Counted from the stretch's first letter, positions 7,120-16,151 are shown. The stretch: DNA of 50,293 nt from CAZGOM01 sp964542875 (GCA_964542875.1 CAZIWA010000025.1:1-50293), one strand, 5' to 3'. Numbers and translations are program-made. The notes: a model not told the origin generated them from the sequence alone.

Positions 7120-7899
7120 TCACCAGCGGCAGATGTCCAGAAGCGAGGTGAAATGGCGGCGGACAGTGCGGCCTGAGATGCGCTCGCAACCCGGGCGGGC
7201 GGCGAGGACTTCGGCTTGGTCGGTCCGGTAGCAGGTGAGTTCAATGGTGCCGGGGCATTGGGGTTTGTAGGGCTTGACGTTAGCGCGGTTGGCGATGGCG
7301 GTCTTGATGCCTTCACGCACGCGTTGGTGGGCTTGGGCCAGCGGCGGGGTGGAGGCGCAGTTGCGGGAGATGGCGCGCTTGACGGCGACGGTGTGGACAC
7401 CGAGGAGGTCGGCCTGGGCTTCCCGGGCGCAGGCCTCGTCGCCTACGACGAGGATGACGGGGACGTCATGGTGGCCGGCCCAGGCGGCTTCGATGGCGAT
7501 CTCGCCGACTTCCTTGCCGTTGATCCGGTATTCAAACCAACTGCTGGAGTCCATGGTGTGGTCCAGGAAGCCCAGTTGAGTGCCGGCGCGGGCGTGGTGG
7601 CCCAGGAGGATGAGTCCGGCGAAGGAGGCGTCCAGGGAGGGGCAGATTTTGCCGGAGGCGGGGCTTTCGAAGTGGGCGCGGGGATCGAGCTGGGAGGCTT
7701 TGACGTTGTTGCCACCGCCGTGACAGTCGTTGACGACGACCTGGGTGGCGCCGGCTTCGAAGGCTGCGGCGACGGCGAGGTTGATTTCCTGGGTCATCAG
7801 CAGGACGCCTTCGGCGTAGTCGGGCTTGTCGCGAAAGACCTGGTCCATGAAGCGGATGCCGGAGATGCCTTCCATGTCTGCTAGGATGTAGATCTTCAA
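7120..7899 (-). CDS. M55 family D-aminopeptidase (DppA-like)
   Basis: The product resembles Bacillus DppA, a zinc-dependent D-aminopeptidase that forms a decameric ring. With the TTG start at 7899 it begins MKIYILADMEGISG, and the metal ligands fall on the same numbers as in DppA: Asp8, Glu10, His60 (in NDCHGGGNN) and Glu133, with His101/His102 near the fourth position. This agreement favours the TTG at 7899 over the TTG five codons upstream at 7914. The start is about 20 bp after the stop of the 1260-aa secreted protein gene, suggesting co-transcription. It may act on D-amino-acid peptides from peptidoglycan; the link with the upstream genes is not obvious. Confidence 0.85.
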   Translation of the reverse strand: MKIYILADMEGISGIRFMDQVFRDKPDYAEGVLLMTQEINLAVAAAFEAGATQVVVNDCHGGGNNVKASQLDPRAHFESPASGKICPSLDASFAGLILLGHHARAGTQLGFLDHTMDSSSWFEYRINGKEVGEIAIEAAWAGHHDVPVILVVGDEACAREAQADLLGVHTVAVKRAISRNCASTPPLAQAHQRVREGIKTAIANRANVKPYKPQCPGTIELTCYRTDQAEVLAARPGCERISGRTVRRHFTSLLDICRW

Positions 7900-7917
7900 A
7901 GCGTGGGCTTTCAAAAG

Positions 7918-10900
7918 TCAGGGGTTGACCGCAGCGGTGTTGTTGAGTTCGTAGAGATCGGGGGAACCGTCGGCCAGTTTAACTTTGATGGTGACGGCCT
8001 GGGAGATCGCGGGTCCGGAGAGGGTGACGGTGGCGTGCCGGGGGGTGAGGTCGCCGGGGCTGGGGATGGCGGAAACGGTTTGCGTGGAGAGCACGGCGCC
8101 TTTGCCGTCGAGCGCCTGGACGAGGGTTGGGCCCGCGGCACCGGAGCCGAGGTTGTGGACGGTGACGTTTAAGGCATCGCCGATGCGGGTGATGTCCGCG
8201 GGTTCGATGGCGATGTCAGGCCGGGAGAAGAAGTCTTCCTTGCTGAGTTCCTGGAGGGTGACGGTGATCTGGACCATGGCGTGAGGGGGGATGGCGAGCG
8301 GGATGGCCGCGGCGCGGTGAAGGGTGAGCTGGGTTGATGTTGCCGGGCCTGTGGGCTTGCCGGAAGCATCCACCGGGGTGGTGGTGACGGTGTATTTGCC
8401 CAGGGGCGTGCGCCAGGTGCGCATGATGCCCGAGGCGGGGGTGCCGGCGAAGTTATAGACCCAGATATTGAGGGACGTGTCGGACTTTTCCCGGACCCAG
8501 GCGGCGAAGTCAGTCAAGCCGTGATAGCTGACGTAGTGCCGGGGCCAAGTCTGGTTTCGCTCATAGGGAAGCTCGCCCAGGGCCATGATGGCGGCGACCT
8601 GGTCGGCGGGGTAGATGCGGTCGTTTTGAGGCTCGCCCCGGGTGTAGGCTTCCTTGAGCGTGCGGATGTTGCGCAGAGAAGCTTCCAAGGCGCTGATGGC
8701 GGAGGCGTCTTCGCCAGTGAGCTCAAAGCTCATGTAGGCCTGGCGGGCGATGTGGCCGAAGCGGTCGACATATGGACGGGTGAGGTCCGCAGCGCTGGAC
8801 CAGGTGAGAAGCTGCTTTTTAAAGCGCCGGCGGTCGACCATTTCCAGGGAGGCGAGGGCGTCGTTCGAGCGGAATTCCGCGGAGCCGGATTCGATGTCTG
8901 TCCAGTATTTGACGGCCTGCTTGTGACGGTCCTCCCCGGTGAGGCTGGCGACACCGGCAAAGAGGCTGGCGAAGCCGAAGCCGCGGACCCTGCGGTCCCA
9001 CCGGACGACGGTGCCGTCCATGAGGGTGCCTGCGGGGATGCGCTTTTCGCCTGATTTCTGGGCTTCTTCGAAATAATCCAGCCAGCCGTTGAGGTAGTCG
9101 ACCGCGAAGGCGCGGGCACGGGGGAGGTTGGCGTAGTAGCTGAGCAGGAGCGCGGGCTGAACGAACAAGCCGTTGTTGAATGATTCAACGCCTGCGCCGT
9201 TTTGATCCTGAACTTCCTTCAAGCCCAGATAGCCGGAACGGAAGCGCCTGCGGCCCTTGGCGTCAATGCGGGTGAAGACTTCCTCAACGGTGCGGGAGGC
9301 TTCCATGAGGCGTTCGTATTGCCTGGGGCTGCCGAAGTCGATGATGCTCATGGCGCCCAGGGCGTTGGTGCCTTCCTCATAGGCGTGGAGGGTGTCGGTG
9401 GTGTTTGCGTTGACGCCTTTTTCCAGCCGGCGTGAGCGGTAGGCGGCTTCCAGCACGGCGCGGGCGCCGGCGGCCATTTTGCCGGCGGGGTCACGGGTGA
9501 GGACGTAGCGGGGGAATTCCTGGATGAAGTCGGTGTCGTCGTTGATGTCGTCGCCGAATTCGCCGTCGGGGGTCTGGCGGTTGTCGATCCACCAGAGGAA
9601 GACATCCCGGCAGGAGTTGTAGAGCTCGCGCTGAAGGAGCACCCAGGCAGGGGCGGAGGGGTTCCCGGGCACGGGGAGCGGCGTAATGGCGGAAGTGTCG
9701 ACGGTTTCCTTGTGCGTCCAGGCCCAGAGGGAGGTCATGAGCGGGGATTGGGGCGCCAGGGCACGCAGCCGGACCATGGGGACGAACATTTCACCGGCGA
9801 GACGGTAATTCACCGGCAACGTGGTTTCAGGGCTGGAGAGAGTGCTCCATGGGCGAGGGGAGGAGAGATCGGAAAAGCGGCTGAGGATGAAGGGCGTGTC
9901 GGATGCGGTTTGCTGGGCGATGGCGTGCTGGAGGTCGCCGGAGTACCAGGCGATCTTAGAGCCATCAGGACCAAAGTGGAGGTTGACGGGATTTTTGAAA
10001 GCGAGAGTGAGCCAGACAGGTTTACCGGGGGCGACGGTGCGGGCTGCGGGCTCGAGGGTGATATCCAGAAGCTGGGGGGATGCGGAGTCGCCGGCTTGAA
10101 TGGCGAAACCGGCGAGCATAAGGCGGCGCTGGGGGAGATCGGGGTCCTGGATCTGGATGGTGAGGGCGTTGCCGGCGAGGTTTCCGGAGACGGCGAGGGA
10201 GAGGCGAAGGGCGGATAAGACCCGCTGTGTGTCTTGCGGAGGGATGAGGATGTGGTGGTAGCGCAGGGCAGAGACCTGCTGGGTGGATGGCTTGGCGGGG
10301 GATTTGTCGTTGAGGGAAAAGACAGACCTGTCCCCAGGCCAGTAGCGGCCGGTGAACTGTGCGCCAAGGGCGTCGGCGGCGGGATTGGAAGCGGCTGGGC
10401 CCAGATGCCAGGTTTGCGCGGGGGGGCTGGTGGGGGCGGTGTTGCCGGTTTTGTAGAAATTGAGTTCGCAGACGCGGCCTTGCGTGACGGTTTCGCGGTC
10501 GCGGGCGTCGCCCATGGGTTCGAATTGTTTGTAGATGCCGATCCAGCCGGGGGCGACTTGGGTTGCGGGCTTTTGATATTCCAGGAAGGCTTTGCCCTCG
10601 GGTGCGATGAGAGGCGTTTGGCCTGAGGGCCTGGTGAGGTTGTGCCCCTGGAAGATGGAGCCCTGAAAGTAGCCTTCGATGGCCAGGAGGTCCCAGGTTT
10701 GAGGGAGTTGGACGTGGAGGCCGTCGCCGTTGTTAAAGCCGGGGTTGTAAGGGCCGGGCCATGCGGAGCCGAGCTTGCCATCGAAGACGAGGTTGAATTC
10801 ATTGGTGACGGCGCGCGATTGCGTGGGCATCGCCTGGGTAAGGACGGTCGGCTTGCCGGGGGTGACGGGCGGCGTGTTGGGATCGATTTTTTCCCATGAG

Positions 10901-11700
10901 AGTTCTTTAAGACGGTTGGCGCGGTGGGCGGCGTCGAGGTCGGATGAGTCCGCAGGGGTTGAAGCGGGTGGGGTGTTGGTGGCGGCGAGGCTGCTGATTT
11001 CCTGCTGGGAGAGAGGGCAGTCGAAGATGTAGATTTCGTCGTAGGCGGCCTTGGCGGAGGGTTTTAACCAGAGCGCGTTTGGATCGACGCCGCGAGAGAG
11101 CCAGGTCATGGAGCCGTCCCATGAACCGGCGACTTCTTTGGCGTCGATGTAGAGGCGTGCGCCGATGGCCTGGTCCCAGACGATGGCGATGTGTTTCCAT
11201 TGGCCGGGGGGGAGGGAATCGTCGGCATTGGGGAGCCTGGGGACGGCGACGGGTCGGTAGATTTCGTTGGGGATGCTGAGGCGGAGGTTTTGCGTGCGGG
11301 TGAGCTCAAGGCGGATGTAACGGAGCCAGTAATAGTTGTCGACGGGGCTTAAAACAAAGGGCTCAAAGCCGTAGGGCTGGTCCTGCTGCCTGAGGAAGAA
11401 GGCGACGGTGCCGCGGGCGGGGTTGATGTTGCCCAGGGCGTCGAAGCTGCCTGTCTGGGCGGGGACACCGGCGAGGGCTTTGCCGAATTTGCCGTCTATG
11501 TAGGTGCCGCCCGCGGAGGTGTAGTCTTCAGCGGGGAAGCGGCCGATGGTGGGCAGGGGGTTGGCCGCGGCGTAGTCGGCCTTGCGCTCCTGGGCATCAA
11601 AGGAGGCGTGGAAGAGGAGGCCGTTTGAGGGGGCCTGGGCCATGAGCAGGGCTGCGGGTGAGAGCAGCGCCGCAATGAATGCCAAATGCCATTTTTTCAT
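7918..11700 (-). CDS. Large secreted LamG-like / CARDB-containing protein
   Basis: The 1260-aa product starts with a signal peptide (MKKWHLAFIAALLSPAALLMAQA). Residues about 25-240 look like a LamG/concanavalin-type jellyroll (GLLFHASFDAQ, GKFGKALAG, WKHIAIVWDQ, ARLYIDAKEVAGSWDG, AYDEIYIFDCPLSQQEI). The middle part (about 680-1050) is helical with recurring aromatic and acidic residues, such as RQTPDGEFGDDINDDTDFIQEFPRY, and may be an alpha/alpha-toroid like those of polysaccharide lyases and hydrolases. The end (about 1150-1255) resembles a CARDB domain. It is probably a periplasmic or exported enzyme or binding protein for a polysaccharide, but no catalytic motif was identified. It lies downstream of a prepilin-type gene and a sugar-type regulator on the same strand. 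Confidence 0.75.
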   Translation of the reverse strand: MKKWHLAFIAALLSPAALLMAQAPSNGLLFHASFDAQERKADYAAANPLPTIGRFPAEDYTSAGGTYIDGKFGKALAGVPAQTGSFDALGNINPARGTVAFFLRQQDQPYGFEPFVLSPVDNYYWLRYIRLELTRTQNLRLSIPNEIYRPVAVPRLPNADDSLPPGQWKHIAIVWDQAIGARLYIDAKEVAGSWDGSMTWLSRGVDPNALWLKPSAKAAYDEIYIFDCPLSQQEISSLAATNTPPASTPADSSDLDAAHRANRLKELSWEKIDPNTPPVTPGKPTVLTQAMPTQSRAVTNEFNLVFDGKLGSAWPGPYNPGFNNGDGLHVQLPQTWDLLAIEGYFQGSIFQGHNLTRPSGQTPLIAPEGKAFLEYQKPATQVAPGWIGIYKQFEPMGDARDRETVTQGRVCELNFYKTGNTAPTSPPAQTWHLGPAASNPAADALGAQFTGRYWPGDRSVFSLNDKSPAKPSTQQVSALRYHHILIPPQDTQRVLSALRLSLAVSGNLAGNALTIQIQDPDLPQRRLMLAGFAIQAGDSASPQLLDITLEPAARTVAPGKPVWLTLAFKNPVNLHFGPDGSKIAWYSGDLQHAIAQQTASDTPFILSRFSDLSSPRPWSTLSSPETTLPVNYRLAGEMFVPMVRLRALAPQSPLMTSLWAWTHKETVDTSAITPLPVPGNPSAPAWVLLQRELYNSCRDVFLWWIDNRQTPDGEFGDDINDDTDFIQEFPRYVLTRDPAGKMAAGARAVLEAAYRSRRLEKGVNANTTDTLHAYEEGTNALGAMSIIDFGSPRQYERLMEASRTVEEVFTRIDAKGRRRFRSGYLGLKEVQDQNGAGVESFNNGLFVQPALLLSYYANLPRARAFAVDYLNGWLDYFEEAQKSGEKRIPAGTLMDGTVVRWDRRVRGFGFASLFAGVASLTGEDRHKQAVKYWTDIESGSAEFRSNDALASLEMVDRRRFKKQLLTWSSAADLTRPYVDRFGHIARQAYMSFELTGEDASAISALEASLRNIRTLKEAYTRGEPQNDRIYPADQVAAIMALGELPYERNQTWPRHYVSYHGLTDFAAWVREKSDTSLNIWVYNFAGTPASGIMRTWRTPLGKYTVTTTPVDASGKPTGPATSTQLTLHRAAAIPLAIPPHAMVQITVTLQELSKEDFFSRPDIAIEPADITRIGDALNVTVHNLGSGAAGPTLVQALDGKGAVLSTQTVSAIPSPGDLTPRHATVTLSGPAISQAVTIKVKLADGSPDLYELNNTAAVNP

Positions 11701-11735
11701 GAAGTGGGTCCAACGCGGCGGCGCGTGAGGGGTGA

Positions 11736-12500
11736 TCAGAATGCGAAGGGCGGGTTGTTGGCGGTGTTGCGAACCCAGTAGCTGACCTGGGCCTTGGCGG
11801 AGGTGTTGGGGTTGTCGATGAAGCGAGGTTCGCTTTCGGGGATGCTGGCGCTGTGGCCGTCAAGGAAGAGGCCGGAGTAGGTTCGGTTGTGGAGTTCCGG
11901 GCCGTTGATCTGCTGATAGGAGTAAGCGGACCAGAGGACGGAGGGCTTGATGAGGTAGTAGTGCGGGGCGAGGGTGACGTTGTTGTTGTCGCGCGGGCCG
12001 TCGGTGGCGTTGAGAATGGAAGAGGGGACGTTGACCTGGGACATTTTGTACATGACCCAGTTGGTGGGGTTCAGGACGCTATCGCCGAAATAACGGCTCC
12101 AGGCGTAGTTGGCGTATTGGGTCTGGTCATTGGCGAAGCGGGCCAGGGAGTTGGAAGGGCAGACGAGGAAGGAACGATGGTCAAAGACGATGCTTTTGAC
12201 GGAGGTGGGATCGTTGGCCCGGCGGGGAAAGTAGCCGGAATCCGACATCTGGTTGACCCAGTTTGAATTGTTGGCCAAGGGCAGGCGCGCGGCGGGGATG
12301 TATTGCTGCCACTCGTGGGCGTAGGTGGCGGTGAAGATGCCGAGCTGCTTGAGGTTGGAGAGGCAGACGGCGTTGCGGGCGGAGCCGCGGGCCTTGTCGA
12401 GCGCGGGGACGGCGAGGGCGACCAGCACGGTGACAATGGTGATGACCACGAGGAGCTCAATGAGCGAAAAGCCAACGCGATGAAGGTGATTTTGTTTCAT
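11736..12500 (-). CDS. Prepilin-type N-terminal cleavage/methylation domain protein
   Basis: From the ATG at 12498-12500 the 254-aa product begins MKQNHLHRVGFSLIELLVV, the type IV prepilin/pseudopilin leader cleaved after Gly, followed by a hydrophobic helix to about residue 35. The remainder (CLSNLKQLGIFTATYAHEWQQYIPA ... FLDGHSASIPESE) resembles the prepilin-like proteins with a C-terminal H-x9-DG-type signature that are greatly expanded in Planctomycetes and Lentisphaerae. A longer frame to 12614 exists but would place 38 residues before the leader, which is unlikely. It sits between the GntR-LacI regulator and the big secreted protein on the same strand. Confidence 0.85.
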   Translation of the reverse strand: MKQNHLHRVGFSLIELLVVITIVTVLVALAVPALDKARGSARNAVCLSNLKQLGIFTATYAHEWQQYIPAARLPLANNSNWVNQMSDSGYFPRRANDPTSVKSIVFDHRSFLVCPSNSLARFANDQTQYANYAWSRYFGDSVLNPTNWVMYKMSQVNVPSSILNATDGPRDNNNVTLAPHYYLIKPSVLWSAYSYQQINGPELHNRTYSGLFLDGHSASIPESEPRFIDNPNTSAKAQVSYWVRNTANNPPFAF

Positions 12501-12537
12501 GGGAACGCTCGGAAAGTGGATCGATTCAAGGAAGGTT

Positions 12538-13617
12538 TCAACGCGACGCGGTGGTGACGCCCTGGGAGAGGGAGCAGCCGAGACTGAGCCGGCGCACGGA
12601 GAGCGAGGGGTCAAGAATGCGCTGGGTGAGGAGTTCCGCTGCTTTATGGCCCAGGTCGCGTGAGGGGGCTTCGACGCTGGTGAGAGCGCCGGAGAGGAGG
12701 TTTGCGCCGAGGTTTTGCTTATCGAAGCCGATGATCTGGTAATCGACGCCGGGGGAGATGCCGTGGGCGAGGCCGCCCAGGACGAAGCCGACGGCCAGTT
12801 CGTCTGATGCGGCGAAGATGCCGTCGGGCCGGTGGGGCATGGCGAGGTAGCGGGCGACGGCCTGAGCGCCAGCTTCGAGACGGAAGTACTCGGTTTTGAT
12901 CTTGAGTTCGTCGGGGATGACCTGGCCGAAACCGAGCTCGAAGCCGCGGAGGCGGGACATGGAGGTGGAGGCGAAGTCGCCGGTGCGGCGGTTGATGCCG
13001 GCGAGGAAGAGGGGGCGCTTGACGCCGGTTTGCTTGAGGTGGCGGCCGGCGATGACGCCGCCTTGCTCCTGATCGACGGTGACGGTGTCGAAGCCGTCGG
13101 GGAAGGCGATGGGCGTTACGCCTGCGGTGGAGATGACGACGATGGGGCGGACGGTGTTTTCGGGGATGGGTGGCCAGGAATTGGGGTTGATGATGACGGT
13201 GGCGTTGGCTTCGGGGTCGATGTCCCAGGTATTTTCGACGGAGAGAAGCGTGTGGGAGATGGCGGCGCCGAGGTTGATGAGGGTTTGAGAGACTTCGTCG
13301 GCCATGGTGAGGACCATGCCGTCGTTGATTCTGCGTGAGGCGACGGTGATGCGCTTGCCGTGCAGGGGCCCGCGGGGGGCGAGTTTGGAGAGCGCATCAA
13401 GAGCGATGAAGGTGCCGTGGCGGGGGCGGGAGACGACGAGGCCCGTATCGGCAAGGATGCGCATGGCGCGGTGTGCGGTCTGAAGGCCGATGCCGAGTTC
13501 GTCCGCCAGTGCTTGAAGGGGCGGGAGCCTGTCGCCGGGCATCCATGCGCTGCCGATGCGCTCTTTGAGGGTGAGGGCGATTTTGTCGTGAGCGTTTTGG
13601 AGTTGAGAAGAAGGCAT
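12538..13617 (-). CDS. GntR-type wHTH / LacI-type sensor chimeric transcription regulator
   Basis: With the ATG at 13615-13617 the product has 359 aa. Residues 8-73 form a GntR winged helix (LQNAHDKIALTLKERI, LPPLQALADELGIG, RPRHGTFIAL). From about 85 on it is a periplasmic-binding-protein-like sensor of the LacI/GalR type, with the late segment IIGFDKQNLGANLLSGALTSVE typical of LacI proteins. The architecture is that of AraR, which responds to a sugar. A longer frame to 13890 runs through AT-rich intergenic sequence into the divergent gene and is not accepted. It is divergent from the GH32-like glycosidase, so it probably controls that gene and the downstream minus-strand cassette. Confidence 0.85.
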   Translation of the reverse strand: MPSSQLQNAHDKIALTLKERIGSAWMPGDRLPPLQALADELGIGLQTAHRAMRILADTGLVVSRPRHGTFIALDALSKLAPRGPLHGKRITVASRRINDGMVLTMADEVSQTLINLGAAISHTLLSVENTWDIDPEANATVIINPNSWPPIPENTVRPIVVISTAGVTPIAFPDGFDTVTVDQEQGGVIAGRHLKQTGVKRPLFLAGINRRTGDFASTSMSRLRGFELGFGQVIPDELKIKTEYFRLEAGAQAVARYLAMPHRPDGIFAASDELAVGFVLGGLAHGISPGVDYQIIGFDKQNLGANLLSGALTSVEAPSRDLGHKAAELLTQRILDPSLSVRRLSLGCSLSQGVTTASR

Positions 13618-13666
13618 GGATTGAATAATGACAGATGAATGGAGAATAATCAAGAAGAATAAGTGA

Positions 13667-13676
13667 TAGAATTCTA
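13667..13676. promoter_or_regulatory. Perfect palindrome in the divergent promoter region
   Basis: TAGAATTCTA is a perfect 10-bp palindrome in the AT-rich 114-bp gap between the divergent regulator and glycosidase genes. It is a candidate operator for the GntR-LacI regulator; only one copy is seen. Confidence 0.35.
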
Positions 13677-13731
13677 AAATAGATTTAAAAATAAACGATA
13701 AGATAGAAGCAGAATACCCAGGAGATTCAGC

Positions 13732-15195
13732 ATGGCGTGGTTTTATCAGCCCGGGCCGGTGGATGGACAGGCGTGTTTTTTCGGGGATCCCATGCCTTAC
13801 TGGGACGGGGAGCGATTTCGGCTTTATTACATCATTGATCAAGAACATCACACGCAGAATCGTGGGCTGGGGAGCCATCGGGTGGCGCATCTTTCAAGTG
13901 CAGATCTGCGGCACTGGACGAAACATCCGGTGGCGATTGCGCCGGGCGGGGCGGATGCGGTTGACCGGCACACGATCTGTACGGGGTCGGTGATTCCATA
14001 TAAGGGCGGGCATCGGTTTTACTATTCGACGCGCGTGCTGGCGGATGGGGCGGGGCTGGATGAAGTGCGGCAGGTGGTGTGTGTTGCGGACTCTAAGGAT
14101 GGCGTGACGTTTGAGAAGAGTGCACGCAACCCGATTCTCAGGGCGCCGGAAGGGTTTCGGGTATGTGCTTTTCGGGACCCGTTTGTGTTTTGCGACCCCG
14201 CGAATGGGCTTTACCACATGCTGGTGACGGGGGCGCGGCCGGCGAAAGTCGCCTGGCGAGACGGCGTGCTGCTGCGCTATACCTCAAAGGACCAGGAAAA
14301 TTGGGTTTTTGATTCCGTGGCGTATGAACCGGGGACGGGAGATGCGCCGGAATGCCCTGAGCTTTTTGAGTGGAACGGGTGGTACTACCTGATTTTTTCG
14401 ATCGGCGCGGTGGCCCGGTACCGGGTGGGCAAGTCGGCGCGCGGGCCGTGGACGACGCCTGTGGTGGACACGCTGGATGGCCCGTGGGCGGGCGTGTTCC
14501 GGACGGCTCCTTTTAAGGAGGGCCGGAGAATTGCGGTTGGTTTTGTCGGCACGCGCGAGGGGGACAAGGACAATGGCGTGAAGCGTTACGCAGGGAAGGC
14601 GGTGTTTCGGGAGGTTTTTCAGCGAGCCGATGGCACGCTGAGGGCTGCGTGGCTGCCTGAGATGCGCGAGCCCGCGGGGGAGTGGAGTGCGCCGGCGTTT
14701 GAGATGATTAAAGGCCGCGGGACGGTTTTGCCTGGGTTGGGCGTGGCGTTGGATGGGACCAATGGGCTGGCGCTGGCCCGGGCGCAAATGCCGGGCAGCG
14801 ATGGGCTGGTGAGGGTGAAGATCATCCCGGAGAAGGGGGCGCATTCGTTTGGGATTACGCTCAGGTGCGAAGGGGCGTTGCATTTAGATCGAGGGTATTG
14901 GCTGTCGATCAATCCGCTGGAGGGGCGGGTGAAGCTGACGCCGCTTCATATACCGCTGGGGCGGGAGACTTATGAGCCGGGGCTATTCAGGTGTGGTGGG
15001 TTGGGGGAGGCGATGGAGGTGGAAGTGCTGATGGAAGGGGGGATCATCGATGTGATGATCAATGGGGAGCGGTGCCTGGTGAACAACTACCCGGAGGTTC
15101 GCGGGGGCGGGTTTTATGTGTGGGTGCTGGAAGGGACGGCGAGGTTTGAGCAGGTGGGGGTGGCAGCGTCTGGACGGGGATTGGCGGTTGAATGA
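13732..15195 (+). CDS. GH32-like (clan GH-J/GH43-like five-bladed propeller) glycosidase
   Basis: The 487-aa product begins FFGDPMPYWDGERFRLYYI (Asp19 as the likely nucleophile position), has the RDP motif at 148-150 (CAFRDPFVF) and an ECP motif at 207-209 (APECPELFEWNGWYYLIFS). NDP-like/RDP/EC motifs are the signature of GH32 enzymes, which act on sucrose, inulin or levan; the C-terminal beta-sandwich typical of GH32 is suggested by the last 140 residues. No signal peptide is seen. An AGGAG lies 7 bases before the ATG. It is divergent from the GntR-LacI regulator. The substrate is uncertain; a GH43-type activity is the alternative. Confidence 0.75.
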   Translation: MAWFYQPGPVDGQACFFGDPMPYWDGERFRLYYIIDQEHHTQNRGLGSHRVAHLSSADLRHWTKHPVAIAPGGADAVDRHTICTGSVIPYKGGHRFYYSTRVLADGAGLDEVRQVVCVADSKDGVTFEKSARNPILRAPEGFRVCAFRDPFVFCDPANGLYHMLVTGARPAKVAWRDGVLLRYTSKDQENWVFDSVAYEPGTGDAPECPELFEWNGWYYLIFSIGAVARYRVGKSARGPWTTPVVDTLDGPWAGVFRTAPFKEGRRIAVGFVGTREGDKDNGVKRYAGKAVFREVFQRADGTLRAAWLPEMREPAGEWSAPAFEMIKGRGTVLPGLGVALDGTNGLALARAQMPGSDGLVRVKIIPEKGAHSFGITLRCEGALHLDRGYWLSINPLEGRVKLTPLHIPLGRETYEPGLFRCGGLGEAMEVEVLMEGGIIDVMINGERCLVNNYPEVRGGGFYVWVLEGTARFEQVGVAASGRGLAVE

Positions 15196-15205
15196 GATAT
15201 TTGTA

Positions 15206-15234
15206 TTGAAATGATTGATAATTATGTGTATAAT
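15206..15234 (+). promoter_or_regulatory. Near-consensus promoter of the BMC operon
   Basis: TTGAAA (15206-15211) and a perfect TATAAT (15229-15234) are separated by exactly 17 bp. The element lies directly after the glycosidase stop codon in AT-rich DNA, and the first BMC gene begins 130 bp downstream. This is the best promoter match in the window. Confidence 0.75.
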
Positions 15235-15284
15235 TATTTCCTTGAAAGGTATGTGAAATATTTTGGAAGATTCTGGAAGGTTTG

Positions 15285-15353
15285 TTGCAATCCGGAGCGA
15301 TGTTCAGTAAGATTTTTGGAATTGTGCTGGCTGGTTCTTTCAGCGGATTGCAA
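15285..15353 (+). promoter_or_regulatory. Leader inverted repeat abutting the Shine-Dalgarno of pduL
   Basis: TTGCAATCCG (15285-15294) is exactly complementary to CGGATTGCAA (15344-15353), with 49 bases between. The right arm overlaps the AAAGG ribosome-binding site (15352-15356) of pduL. It could be paired operator half-sites for the DeoR regulator, or an RNA stem that hides the ribosome-binding site. Confidence 0.5.
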
Positions 15354-15364
15354 AGGTTTGAACG

Positions 15365-16057
15365 ATGCAGATTGGCAAAGGCCTTGATTCAAGTGAAGTG
15401 GAACGGCTGGTTCGCTCTGTGCTGGCCGAGCGGCTTGGCCGGGGTGGGGAGTCTGCTTCGAAGGTGCTGAGCAAGGGGAATCCGCCTCACCCTTTGAAGG
15501 TGAATGTGTCGGCGCGGCATGCGCATGTGAGCCAGGGCGACCTGGAAGTGCTCTTTGGCGCCGGGGCGAAACTGACGAAGCTTAAAGAACTGTATCAGGA
15601 CGGCGAATTCGCTTCTGAGCAGACGGTGAACATCATCGGCCCGCGTAACCGGATGATTCCGGATGTGCGGATTCTGGGCCCTTGCCGGGCGTTTACGCAG
15701 GTGGAGCTTTCGTACACGGACGGGATCTACATGGGCCTGAAGCTGCCCCTGAGGATTTCCGGCGACCACCACGACACCATCGGCTGCACGCTGGTGGGGC
15801 CTGCCGGGGCGCTGACGCTGAAGGCGGGCGTGATCCGGGCTGAACGGCATGTGCATATGCACCCTGACGACGCTGCGTACTACGGCGTGAAGGACGGGGA
15901 CTACATGAAACTCAAGATCGACGGGCCGTGCGGGATCATCCTTGACCGGGTGAGAGTGCGCATGAGCCCGAAAGTGAAACTGGAAGTCCACATCGATACG
16001 GATGAAGGCAACGCGTGCAACCTGCCGACGGCGACGAGCGTGGAGTTGATTAAATAG
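15365..16057 (+). CDS. pduL: PduL-type phosphotransacylase of the microcompartment
   Basis: PduL exchanges CoA and phosphate on acyl-CoA, here presumably lactyl-CoA to lactyl phosphate, and regenerates CoA inside the shell. The 230-aa product has the two zinc-binding motifs of the family: RHAHVS (His52, His54) and ERHVHMHPDDA (His162, His164, His166). The core repeats (NIIGPRNRMIPDVRILGP and GPAGALTLKAGVI) are typical. Residues about 7-25 (GLDSSEVERLVRSVLAERLG) form an amphipathic helix followed by a linker, the pattern of an encapsulation peptide. It is the first gene of the BMC operon, with AAAGG eight bases upstream. Confidence 0.93.
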   Translation: MQIGKGLDSSEVERLVRSVLAERLGRGGESASKVLSKGNPPHPLKVNVSARHAHVSQGDLEVLFGAGAKLTKLKELYQDGEFASEQTVNIIGPRNRMIPDVRILGPCRAFTQVELSYTDGIYMGLKLPLRISGDHHDTIGCTLVGPAGALTLKAGVIRAERHVHMHPDDAAYYGVKDGDYMKLKIDGPCGIILDRVRVRMSPKVKLEVHIDTDEGNACNLPTATSVELIK

Positions 16058-16090
16058 GGTTCAGGGTCTGGGGTCCAGGGTCTGGTCAGA
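16058..16090 (+). repeat. GGGTCT-type dispersed repeat, copy 1
   Basis: The sequence contains the units CAGGGTCTGGGGTCC and AGGGTCTGGTCAGA. Close relatives lie at 16909-16942, 18553-18575, 23198-23236, 24230-24257 and 49184-49217, all between genes. Confidence 0.75.
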
Positions 16091-16151
16091 AAAGACTGGA
16101 TTTGGGCCTTGGATCAAGAGTGATGGTTGACGGGGGCGGCCTTCACCCCAG

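Noticed and set aside
12501..12614. Longer N-terminus of the prepilin-like protein (start at 12614)
   Set aside because: The prepilin leader must be near the N-terminus for peptidase cleavage; the ATG at 12500 puts the cleavage-site Gly at residue 10.
13618..13890. Longer N-terminus of the GntR-LacI regulator (start at 13890)
   Set aside because: It would run through the AT-rich divergent promoter and overlap the glycosidase gene; the winged helix starts right after the ATG at 13617.
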